Source: CAZSWS01 sp964610765 (lineage in GTDB: Bacteria > Bacteroidota > Bacteroidia > Bacteroidales > Tannerellaceae). From it: DNA of 52,586 nucleotides. The notes under the pieces were generated by a model that worked only from the letters and a program-made list of their open reading frames with translations, had not been told where the DNA came from and did not search any database. The translations under genes and the position numbers were made by a program. The stretch is from NCBI GenBank assembly GCA_964610765.1, contig CAZSWS010000012.1, forward strand, positions 1-52,586, in the 5' to 3' direction. Position 1 is the first letter of the stretch; each line of letters opens with the position of its first letter. Positions 1-7,856 of the stretch are shown one piece after another.

Positions 1-551
1 GTCAGAGACCATCATCCAGTAAAATAAGGATTAAGACAAGTATAATAACTATTCTAACATCAATGTAAGTATGCTGTCAGAGACCATCATCCAGTAAAAT
101 AAGGATTAAGACTTCATTATCACCTTCCACTATTGGAAAGTGATACCGTCAGAGACCATCATCCAGTAAAATAAGGATTAAGACTACAGCTTTGGAGACT
201 AAAGCTTTATCAGCATCTGGTCAGAGACCATCATCCAGTAAAATAAGGATTAAGACATAAACCTTTCAATCCTTGCGCCCTTAGATTGATTCCAGTCAGA
301 GACCATCATCCAGTAGAATAAGGATTAAGACATTATTTCTCCTACTTCATTTCTAAAAACTAAAGTCAGAGACCATCATCCAGTAGAATAAGGATTAAGA
401 CGCTCAAATAACATACCACTATCTTTATGGTATGTTAGTCAGAGACCATCATCCAGTAGAATAAGGATTAAGACTAATTAAAAAATAGATTTTTATTTAA
501 CATTAATAAACATAGTCAGAGACCATCATCCAGTAGAATAAGGATTAAGAC
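1..551. CRISPR. CRISPR array, 8 repeats of 37 nt and 7 spacers, possibly cut at the window edge
   Basis: Eight copies of a 37-nt repeat (starts GTCAGAGACC, ends GGATTAAGAC) lie at 1-37, 76-112, 148-184, 220-256, 295-331, 365-401, 438-474 and 515-551. They are separated by seven unrelated spacers of 38, 35, 35, 38, 33, 36 and 40 nt. Repeats 1-4 have A and repeats 5-8 have G at repeat position 22; otherwise they are identical. The first base of the window is the first base of a repeat, so the array may continue to the left. No cas gene is in the window and the subtype is not determined. The 3' end GGATTAAGAC resembles the GGATTGAAAC end of many type I and III repeats. That weakly suggests plus-strand crRNA with the leader to the left, but orientation is unproven. 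Several spacers are self-complementary (see findings). Confidence 0.97.
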
Positions 552-623
552 TCAATACGTTTTGTTTACCATGCAAAAAACAAGACAACCCACTTATAAT
601 AAGTAAAACACAAAATACATGCA

Positions 624-639
624 TACCTAAAAATAGGTA
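624..639. repeat. Short inverted repeat between the CRISPR array and the first operon
   Basis: TACCTA, four A, TAGGTA: a perfect 6-bp stem with a 4-nt loop. There is no T tract, so it is not a convincing terminator. It lies 73 nt past the last CRISPR repeat and 32 nt before the promoter of the first operon. Role unknown. Confidence 0.4.
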
Positions 640-670
640 AGCATCAGTATATTATACCTAGAAGTAACGA

Positions 671-701
671 TTGATAGAGCATTTGCCTTGAAGTAACTTT
701 G
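671..701 (+). promoter_or_regulatory. Bacteroidetes-type promoter of the eight-gene TonB/ABC operon
   Basis: TTG (671-673), 20 nt, then TAACTTTG (694-701), matching the Bacteroidetes -33/-7 consensus. It would start a transcript near 708 with a 5' leader of about 140 nt before the ATG at 849. A near-identical 12-nt direct repeat (CCTAGAAGTAAC at 657-668 and CCTTGAAGTAAC at 686-697) flanks and overlaps it and could be an operator. I saw no cobalamin or other known riboswitch in the leader. Confidence 0.65.
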
Positions 702-848
702 CACACGCTATTAGCTTTATCTTATGTGAAGGGTGTTATAAAAGCTCATTAAAATATCACTTTGAAAATACAAAAAACGCCTAATCAACTATCGATTAAA
801 CAATAGCATCTACTATACGATAAAAAAACAGCAAGAGATTGTACAAGA

Positions 849-1733
849 ATGGACACGGTTATTCAATGTAAAAACATCACGCACTATTACGGTAAACGCC
901 TGATATATGAAGACCTCAACTTTGAAGTCCCTAAGGGAAAAATTTTAGGTTTATTAGGCAAAAATGGAACCGGAAAAACAACCATTATAAATATACTGAA
1001 CGGCTATCTAAAGCCCCGTTCGGGTGTATGCAAACTGTTCGGTGAAACAATGGAACATATATCCCCTCAGAACAAGGCTCGAGTAGGGTTGCTGCTTGAA
1101 GGACATATCCAACATAGCTTCTTCAATGTAGTACAAATAGAGAAATACTACAGCCGCTTTTTTCCAAACTGGAAAAGAGAAGCTTACTATGAACTACTGA
1201 AAAAGCTGCAAGTGAGTCAAACACAAAAAATTAGCACCATGTCGTGTGGACAACGTTCGCAGGTAGCACTCGGGCTTTTGTTTGCACAAGACCCGGAGTT
1301 AATGATTTTGGACGACTTTTCTATGGGTCTTGACCCGGGATACCGCAGACTCTTTGTAGAGCATCTCAAAGATTTTGCCTCAACCGAAGGAAAAACGATC
1401 TTTTTGACTTCACACATTATTCAAGATATGGAAAAGCTGATTGACGACTGCATCATTCTTGATTATGGGAAAATATTACTCCACAAACCAACCGCAGATA
1501 TTTTACAAAACTTCCGCCGTTACACCTTCAAAAATGAAGGCAATATACAGGTGATGGAGAAAAAACATTTATGGAATACCGCTAAAGTGGGTGGACTATG
1601 GGAAACATATTCCTTTCTACCACAAGCAGAGGTCAAAAATGAATTGAAGAAACTGGGAGTTCAGAATCCAGACCTAACAGTCGAGCACCTCACACTTGAG
1701 GACGCTTTTATCGGACTTACCGGAAAATATTAA
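849..1733 (+). CDS. ABC transporter ATP-binding protein with unusual signature and Walker B
   Basis: A 294-residue nucleotide-binding subunit, cytoplasmic, expected to power the permease encoded next. Walker A GKNGTGKT is at 37-44, the signature is MSCGQ at 131-135 instead of LSGGQ, Walker B LMILD at 151-155, and the switch His is in LTSHI at about 189. The residue after the Walker B Asp, normally the catalytic Glu, is Asp156 (ILDDF instead of ILDEP). The C-terminal 70 or so residues after the ATPase core look like the extension seen in multidrug/bacitracin-type exporters. It is the first gene of the operon, 24 nt before the permease gene. The altered catalytic position could lower the turnover rate, but that is inference. 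The substrate cannot be read from the sequence. Confidence 0.93.
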   Translation: MDTVIQCKNITHYYGKRLIYEDLNFEVPKGKILGLLGKNGTGKTTIINILNGYLKPRSGVCKLFGETMEHISPQNKARVGLLLEGHIQHSFFNVVQIEKYYSRFFPNWKREAYYELLKKLQVSQTQKISTMSCGQRSQVALGLLFAQDPELMILDDFSMGLDPGYRRLFVEHLKDFASTEGKTIFLTSHIIQDMEKLIDDCIILDYGKILLHKPTADILQNFRRYTFKNEGNIQVMEKKHLWNTAKVGGLWETYSFLPQAEVKNELKKLGVQNPDLTVEHLTLEDAFIGLTGKY

Positions 1734-1757
1734 TCGGACACAGACAATAACACATCT

Positions 1758-2429
1758 ATGATACAAGCAATCTATTATAAAGAATGGCATAAATCACGTT
1801 GGACACTTTTGGTCGTATTTTTTCTTTTTGCCGCAACAATCATATATGCACTGATAAACATAGCTCAAAGCATACGCATCAGTGGCATTGACCCGGTATG
1901 GGATATGATTGTACAAAAAGGCACGTATTATTTCGGATACATCAAATATCTCCCTTTAGCAGCAGCTGTATTATTAGGAATTACACAATATGCGCCTGAG
2001 ATGGCAAATAAACGTTTGAAACTCACTTTACACCTTCCTCTTTCGGAGAATAAAATTATGCTTACAATGCTCTCTTATGGAGTAGGACTACTCATCTTGA
2101 CCTTCATCCTCGCTTACTGGGCTATATTCGCAGGTACGAGGTATTATTTCCCGACAGAAGTCGCTCAGTGGAACACTTCCATCACGCTACCTTGGTTTTT
2201 AGCAGGTTTGACAGGCTATTTACTGACAGCATGGATATGCATCGAACCGGTATGGAAACAACGCATATACAACAGCTTAATATCTCTAGCCATATTGGCT
2301 TTGTTCTTCTTTGATGTAATACCGGGTGCTTATACGCCATCTACCGGCTACTTAGTGGCAGTAACCATACTGACTATCGGTTTTAGTTTCTTATCACTCA
2401 TCCGGTTCAAAGACGGAGAACTATTCTAA
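1758..2429 (+). CDS. ABC-2 type membrane permease, small
   Basis: A 223-residue integral membrane protein with about six hydrophobic segments. The first is at about 15-35, after the basic start MIQAIYYKEWHKSRW; others run to LTIGFSFLSLIRF near the C-terminus. The start resembles ABC-2 type export permeases, in which a short amphipathic helix precedes the first membrane span. The gene sits between an ABC ATPase and a DUF4857 membrane protein with gaps of 24 and 32 nt, so it is the likely transmembrane partner of the ATPase. I infer a two-subunit transporter, exporter-like by architecture, serving the same envelope system as the TonB receptor downstream. The substrate is unknown. Confidence 0.8.
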   Translation: MIQAIYYKEWHKSRWTLLVVFFLFAATIIYALINIAQSIRISGIDPVWDMIVQKGTYYFGYIKYLPLAAAVLLGITQYAPEMANKRLKLTLHLPLSENKIMLTMLSYGVGLLILTFILAYWAIFAGTRYYFPTEVAQWNTSITLPWFLAGLTGYLLTAWICIEPVWKQRIYNSLISLAILALFFFDVIPGAYTPSTGYLVAVTILTIGFSFLSLIRFKDGELF

Positions 2430-2461
2430 TCAATCCCCTGACATATTTATTCAATTTTGGC

Positions 2462-3688
2462 ATGAAATATAAAAACATATACCGTTTCCTTATACTGATT
2501 ATAAGTACGCTGGTTGCAGCCTGGCTAATCCCGGCTATTGTCAAGAAAGCGACCGTATCCAAACAGAACTATCCTTTTGTTTATTATAGCTCTTTATTAC
2601 AAGATTTTGCCATCAAAAAAACGGAAAATAAACAGACAGAATATTTTGACCGCAAAGGCAATCACTATACACGCGAGCAATACGATTCTATCACTCCTCT
2701 TTTAAGCTATCGGCAACTCACCTTATCCGGCGGTATGCCTGACAGCATACTTGGAGTAGAGATGGAAACACGCATGCTTCGGGGAAAAACAGTCATGTGG
2801 CGGTATTCACCCAAAGACATTAGCAAGCCTACTATCGACTTGCATCTAATGTATGAGTCTATGTCAGGAAGAACATCTCTGGAATCCCCTCCGGATGTAT
2901 TTCGCTTGAAAGAAAGCATTCAGTTTATTGATAAAACGACCAACCGAATAGATGTAGATAAAAGCCGGATTTATCAAACAAAGATGGAAGAAAAGGGTTT
3001 TGCATTTCCAGCCCAAGGAGTGTGGGGGAATCCGATAGCCAGAAAACCTTATGACGAAGGATATTTCGCATTGGATAGTCAAGGTGAGCTATATCACATC
3101 AAGCAAGTGAATGGCAGACCGTATGTAGGAAACACAAAAGCAGGCGAAAAGATTAACATTGCCTACTTCAGTCTGTACGAAATACCGGATAAGACGATTT
3201 ATGGCTTTATCGTAAGTAAAGAAGGAGAGATATACACGTTGAACGCCGGAGGAGGATATGGGTTAACCCGGTTTGACATCCCGCCTATAGACATTCACCA
3301 ACACTCCGTGATGATGCTGGGAAATATGTTTTACTGGATGGTCAACGTAACCGGTCCGGAAGGGATCTCTTATCATGTGCTAGACTTGCACAACGAGCTC
3401 AAACAGTATGACGAACCTTATTTTGTAACGTCACAGCCAGATCAATGGGATAGGCTTTCCCAATGGCTATTCCCACTATACATCAGTTTTGACAATCCAA
3501 CGACCGAGTATGTCACTCCTACCCTCACAAACAATTGGGGTTTTTCACTAATCGTCAGCGCATTGCTTGCTATCACCTTCCTACTTACTACCGGCAGAAA
3601 AAGAAGCACCTCACAGAAAGCAACTAACGCAATATGCATCCTTTGCTTTGGCATACCAGCTTATATAGTCAGCATACTAACCAAATAA
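2462..3688 (+). CDS. DUF4857 family membrane-anchored protein
   Basis: A 408-residue protein of the DUF4857 type, recognised by its overall pattern and its place after an ABC ATPase/permease pair. It has one N-terminal membrane segment (about 8-28). A large soluble part (about 30-350) carries strand-rich sequence such as the YFALDSQGELYHI and YGFIVSKEGEIYTL stretches, which read like beta-propeller or PQQ-like repeats. Two membrane segments lie at the C-terminus (about 357-376 and 389-405). The soluble part is probably periplasmic. It may be an accessory that couples the ABC transporter to periplasmic or outer-membrane components; this is inference. No catalytic motif is recognisable. Confidence 0.72.
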   Translation: MKYKNIYRFLILIISTLVAAWLIPAIVKKATVSKQNYPFVYYSSLLQDFAIKKTENKQTEYFDRKGNHYTREQYDSITPLLSYRQLTLSGGMPDSILGVEMETRMLRGKTVMWRYSPKDISKPTIDLHLMYESMSGRTSLESPPDVFRLKESIQFIDKTTNRIDVDKSRIYQTKMEEKGFAFPAQGVWGNPIARKPYDEGYFALDSQGELYHIKQVNGRPYVGNTKAGEKINIAYFSLYEIPDKTIYGFIVSKEGEIYTLNAGGGYGLTRFDIPPIDIHQHSVMMLGNMFYWMVNVTGPEGISYHVLDLHNELKQYDEPYFVTSQPDQWDRLSQWLFPLYISFDNPTTEYVTPTLTNNWGFSLIVSALLAITFLLTTGRKRSTSQKATNAICILCFGIPAYIVSILTK

Positions 3689-3717
3689 ATTCTATTCATA
3701 CATATAAAAAAAGAAAA

Positions 3718-4254
3718 ATGAAAAAAGTATTTTTTGCACTGATAATTATCGCAGGATTAACAGCCTGCAACCAGGCTAACAAAACACAAAACAACTCAGT
3801 AACTGAACAAACTGAAAAATCCGAACAGAACACCGCTGTTATAACCGTAGATGAAATGCTGGATGCAGCCAGTCAATACGTAGACAAAGAAGTTACTTTC
3901 AAAGGATTTGTCACTCATACCTGCTCGCATTCCGGGAAAAGATGCTTCCTCCAGGGAGATAAAGATATAACCATTCGGGTCGAAGCAAAAGGTAAAATAG
4001 GAGGATTCAACAGAGAATTGATTGGCAATCAAATAGCCGTCACAGGGACACTCAAAGAAAAGCGCCTGACAGAAGCTGAAATCAACGATATGGAAAAAGT
4101 AATTGAGGAAAAAAGCTTAAAAGATGACGGTTCAGAAGAGTCGTGCGACACAGAAAGAGCCAATGTTCAAGAAATGAGAGATTGGATGAAAGCAAATAAC
4201 AAAGATTACTTTGCTATTTATTATGTGGATGGATTGAGCTATGAAGAACTCTAA
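3718..4254 (+). CDS. Small lipoprotein with predicted OB-like domain and Cys pair
   Basis: A 178-residue protein starting MKKVFFALIII, with a type II signal peptide and lipobox LTAC (Cys17). I chose the ATG at 3718 because an upstream in-frame start would bury the signal peptide. After a Gln/Asn/Thr-rich linker, residues about 50-115 read as a small beta-barrel of OB-fold character (VTFKGFVTHTC, DITIRVEAKG, IAVTGTLKEKRL). A CSHSGKRC motif holds two Cys and a His, and a third Cys lies near the C-terminus in EESCDTERA. The cluster could bind a metal, heme or a disulfide partner; this is inference. The stop overlaps the next start by 14 nt, so the two are probably translationally coupled. Confidence 0.75.
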   Translation: MKKVFFALIIIAGLTACNQANKTQNNSVTEQTEKSEQNTAVITVDEMLDAASQYVDKEVTFKGFVTHTCSHSGKRCFLQGDKDITIRVEAKGKIGGFNRELIGNQIAVTGTLKEKRLTEAEINDMEKVIEEKSLKDDGSEESCDTERANVQEMRDWMKANNKDYFAIYYVDGLSYEEL

Positions 4255-4807
4255 AAATACAGAGAAAAAAACTTCTAACCGCATCAAAAAGTGGCTCCGC
4301 ATAATCCACCGTGACCTGGGTTTTCTAATGGTAGGTATATCGCTTGTATATGCTCTTTCAGGCATCCTCCTTAACCATATGAATGGAGGAGACCCTGCCT
4401 ACAAAACAATAGAAGAGACATTGAAGTTTGAGCAACAACTCTCGACGGAAGCACTTACCACAGCATGGAACAATCAAAAAGGGCTTCCTACATTAAAAAA
4501 AATTCGTGAAGGTAAGCAATCGCATCAGCTTTTCATGGATGGAGGTGTAGGCATATACACCCTAACTACCGGCGAATTAAGCTATGAACATCACACGAAA
4601 CGACCGGTTATCTACTGGATCAATAAGCTTCATTACAACAAATTAGGTGGTTGGACGATTATGGCAGACATCTTTGCTGTTTCGCTGATATTTTTTGCCC
4701 TATCCGGCTTATTTATCGTCTCTCGCAAACATGGTTTGAGAGGCCGAGGGAAATGGTACTTGATAGTCGGTCTGTTGATTCCGGTTATTTACATATTCAT
4801 TAGCTAA
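4241..4807 (+). CDS. PepSY-associated membrane-helix protein
   Basis: A 188-residue inner-membrane protein of the PepSY_TM type. After a basic N-terminus come WLRIIHRDLGF and a first membrane helix (about 28-46), ending in the typical GILLNHM. A soluble PepSY-like loop (about 47-125) follows, then YWINKLHYNKLGGW and two more helices (about 138-160 and 170-187). The His residues next to the membrane (His23, His46 and the HY of KLHYN) are where family members are thought to bind heme or metal. PepSY_TM proteins next to TonB receptors often act as ferric-siderophore or heme reductases or transporters (FoxB, FsrB and XusC are examples). Here it sits just before a TonB receptor gene, so a role in metal uptake is a reasonable inference. 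Confidence 0.82.
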   Translation: MKNSKNTEKKTSNRIKKWLRIIHRDLGFLMVGISLVYALSGILLNHMNGGDPAYKTIEETLKFEQQLSTEALTTAWNNQKGLPTLKKIREGKQSHQLFMDGGVGIYTLTTGELSYEHHTKRPVIYWINKLHYNKLGGWTIMADIFAVSLIFFALSGLFIVSRKHGLRGRGKWYLIVGLLIPVIYIFIS

Positions 4808-4831
4808 AGCATTCTTCAAAAGCTTATACAT

Positions 4832-7825
4832 ATGTCTAGAATCATCTTCATCCTTGCTTTCACACTGCTCTTCTTTAACTCCTTATATGGTCAATATAAG
4901 GTAGCGGGTAGACTAGTAAATTCTACAGGGAGACCGATAGCACTAGCCACAATTGTGCTATCCGGTCATGACCTGTGGAGTGTTAGCAATGATTTAGGTG
5001 AATTCACCATCAACCACATACCGGAAGGTAAAATTTCACTAAGCACTCATTGTTTAGGGTATGCTAAAAAGACTATTGAGCTGGACATCAAGAATAATAT
5101 ACAAGATCTTATCATTGAGTTAGAAGAAGATAATTTAAAGTTGGAAGAAGTGGTCGTTACGGCTCAACGAAAAACCGGTGACCTCACTACCTCTTATCTG
5201 ATTAACCGAGCAGCAATCGACCATGCGCAAGTATTAAACATCACCGACATATCCAGTCTTCTGCCCGGAGGTAAAACGGCTTTAAAATATCATTTAGCAC
5301 AAGAGAACGACGACCGTTTTTCACTTCGGAGTAAGGCTTCAGAAAAAGGAAATGCTTCTTTTGCAACTGCGATAGAAATAGATGGTATTAGGCTGGACAA
5401 TAACGCAGTCATGAGTGCCGGAATAGTAAAATCAGGTAGTTCAGCGACAGAAACGAAAGGTGTCAGCACACGAAACATCAGCACAACCAACATCGAATCT
5501 GTAGAAATCATCACGGGAATCCCATCGGTTGAATATGGTGACCTATCAAATGGCATGGTCAAGATTAATACACGCAAAGGAAAAACCCCTTACTATATTG
5601 AATTATCGACTAAGCCGAACACGAAGCAACTAGCAATAAGTAAGGGCTTTCTATTGGGAGCTCAATCAGGCGCACTCAATCTTTCTTTCGAACGGACAAA
5701 GTCTAATTCAGACATCGCTTCACCGCACACCACTTATACACGCAATGCTTTTTCTGTAAGCTATTCCAATGCTTTTAGCCAAGGAAATAAAAAACCACTG
5801 ACCCTCACGGCAGGTATCTCCGGAAATATTGGCGGATATGATGCTAAAGCTGATCCGGATGCTTTCAAAGAACAATACAAAAAGTACAAAGACAATACGA
5901 TTCGCGCCAATTTCAAATTAAACTGGCTTATCAATCAACCTTGGATTACCCATCTGGAACTGTCCGGTTCGGTGAACTATTCGGACAAACTGCATCAAGT
6001 AAACGACAATAAGAATAGTGTGTCATCGCAAGCTGCTATTCATGGAACTGAAGCAGGTTATTTCCTGTCTACTCGCTACGAAGATAACCCTGAAGCGCCC
6101 ATCGTTCAAGGTCCTAGCGGTTATTGGTATGAACTTCAATTTACCGACAATAAGCCTTTAAGTTATGCTTTAAAACTAAAAGCAAGCTGGGTGAAGAAAC
6201 TGAATGCTATAACAAACAGAATACTCGTTGGAGCAGAATATAACAGCAGCACAAATAAAGGGAAAGGCGTGTACTACGACCAGCCACGCTATACACCCAC
6301 ATGGAGAGCGTATGCATACAAAGATTTGCCCGCCATGCACAACCTGGCACTATATGCTGAAGAAAAGCTAACGATTCCCGTCAATCCGGCAGGGATGTTT
6401 CAACTGACCGCGGGGCTTCGTTCAGACCTGACTTTCATCAATGAGTCTGAATATGGAGCTGTCAACAGTTTGTCGCCACGTTTCAATGCCAAATACACTT
6501 TCTGGGAAAACGCTCCAAGGGCTGTTAGCAGATTAAGCCTTCATGCCGGCTGGGGGAAAGCAGTCAAACTCCCCTCATTCGAAGTTCTTTATCCCAAGCC
6601 TTCTTATACCGATATATTATCTTTCACCCACAATCCCGGTAAAGGCTCAGATATCTTGTACGGATATTATATCATTCCGGAACGGGCTATTTACAACCCT
6701 AATTTAAAATGGCAGCAAAGCAGACAAACTGAAGTAGGATTAGAAGCCACCATACTGGGAGCAAAAGTTACTGTTTCGGCCTACCATAACAAAACGCTAA
6801 ATCCATATATCCGCACCAATGTATATACTCCATTCACCTACAAACTGACCCGCACGGGTGCATTAGAAAACAACCCGATAGCTTCTGATAACAGGGTTTT
6901 CGCTATCGACCGAGTTACAGGAATCGTAACTGTTTCAGACCAAAGTGGAACACAGGCTACTCAACAATTAGCCTACGACGAGCGCAATACCTATCAATCT
7001 AACAGCCAATATACCAATGGAACTCCTATTCATCGAAAGGGAGTAGAGTGGGCTATAGATCTTCCACCGGTCAAAGCACTAAGAACCTCTTTCCGATTAG
7101 ACGGTAATTACTATTACTACAAAGGCGTTGAGGAAACACTGATTGCCTCATATCCGGGAATATATACCAATATGGCTGATGGTAATCCCTACCAATTTAT
7201 TGGTTATTATACAGGCGCCAACAATACTACTTCACCATCGGCAGCCAATGGAAGCCTGTCAAAAGAAGTCAATTCAAACCTGACTATCACCACCCATATT
7301 CCTAAAATCAGGTTAATTATATCCATGCGATTAGAAGCATCATTCTATCGGTATTCCCGCTATTTGAGCGAAAGCCAAGGAAAGCCAAGAGGCTTTGTAT
7401 GGGACAGCGAGCTAAAAGACTATTTCAACTCAGACACAGACATCTACGGAGGGAACAGGCAAGTAGCAGTCTATCCACAATATTACTCAACATGGGAGAA
7501 TCCCCATGAAAAGCTGCCCTTTATTGAACAATTTACATGGGCTAAAGACAACGATGCTTTCTTATTTAACGAACTAAAAAAGCTGGTGCTTATCTCCAGT
7601 TATAAAACAACTTTCAATTCGGATAAAATATCGGCCTATTTCTCAGCCAACCTAAACGTAACCAAAGAGATTGGGGACTTTGCAACCCTCTCCTTTTTTG
7701 CAAACAACTTTTTAAACAGCTTAGCTCGGATTAAATCATCGAAAGAAGACACCGAGTTCTCTTTATACAACAGTGGTTATATACCTAAGTTCTATTATGG
7801 TTTATCTCTGAAGTTTAGCTTATAA
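4832..7825 (+). CDS. TonB-dependent outer-membrane receptor
   Basis: A 997-residue outer-membrane receptor. It has a signal peptide (1-21, ending LYGQ), then a carboxypeptidase-regulatory-like domain (about 22-95: YKVAGRLVNSTGRPIALATI, ending LGYAKKTIEL). The TonB-box-like EEVVVTA (about 109-115) comes next, then a plug domain (about 120-250, containing SVEIITGIPSVEYGDLSNG) and a 22-strand-type barrel to the end. It terminates in YYGLSLKFSL, with Leu rather than the usual aromatic as last residue. It is not SusC-like and no SusD gene follows. The position after a PepSY_TM protein and before a surface-type lipoprotein suggests uptake of a metal complex or small cofactor rather than glycan. Ligand unknown. 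Confidence 0.95.
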   Translation: MSRIIFILAFTLLFFNSLYGQYKVAGRLVNSTGRPIALATIVLSGHDLWSVSNDLGEFTINHIPEGKISLSTHCLGYAKKTIELDIKNNIQDLIIELEEDNLKLEEVVVTAQRKTGDLTTSYLINRAAIDHAQVLNITDISSLLPGGKTALKYHLAQENDDRFSLRSKASEKGNASFATAIEIDGIRLDNNAVMSAGIVKSGSSATETKGVSTRNISTTNIESVEIITGIPSVEYGDLSNGMVKINTRKGKTPYYIELSTKPNTKQLAISKGFLLGAQSGALNLSFERTKSNSDIASPHTTYTRNAFSVSYSNAFSQGNKKPLTLTAGISGNIGGYDAKADPDAFKEQYKKYKDNTIRANFKLNWLINQPWITHLELSGSVNYSDKLHQVNDNKNSVSSQAAIHGTEAGYFLSTRYEDNPEAPIVQGPSGYWYELQFTDNKPLSYALKLKASWVKKLNAITNRILVGAEYNSSTNKGKGVYYDQPRYTPTWRAYAYKDLPAMHNLALYAEEKLTIPVNPAGMFQLTAGLRSDLTFINESEYGAVNSLSPRFNAKYTFWENAPRAVSRLSLHAGWGKAVKLPSFEVLYPKPSYTDILSFTHNPGKGSDILYGYYIIPERAIYNPNLKWQQSRQTEVGLEATILGAKVTVSAYHNKTLNPYIRTNVYTPFTYKLTRTGALENNPIASDNRVFAIDRVTGIVTVSDQSGTQATQQLAYDERNTYQSNSQYTNGTPIHRKGVEWAIDLPPVKALRTSFRLDGNYYYYKGVEETLIASYPGIYTNMADGNPYQFIGYYTGANNTTSPSAANGSLSKEVNSNLTITTHIPKIRLIISMRLEASFYRYSRYLSESQGKPRGFVWDSELKDYFNSDTDIYGGNRQVAVYPQYYSTWENPHEKLPFIEQFTWAKDNDAFLFNELKKLVLISSYKTTFNSDKISAYFSANLNVTKEIGDFATLSFFANNFLNSLARIKSSKEDTEFSLYNSGYIPKFYYGLSLKFSL

Positions 7826-7856
7826 CATTTAACAAACAAATAAAAACAAGTAGAAA

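Noticed and set aside
552..848. Possible cobalamin riboswitch before the TonB operon
   Set aside because: I saw no B12-box-like segment, and the predicted 5' leader of about 140 nt is too short for one.
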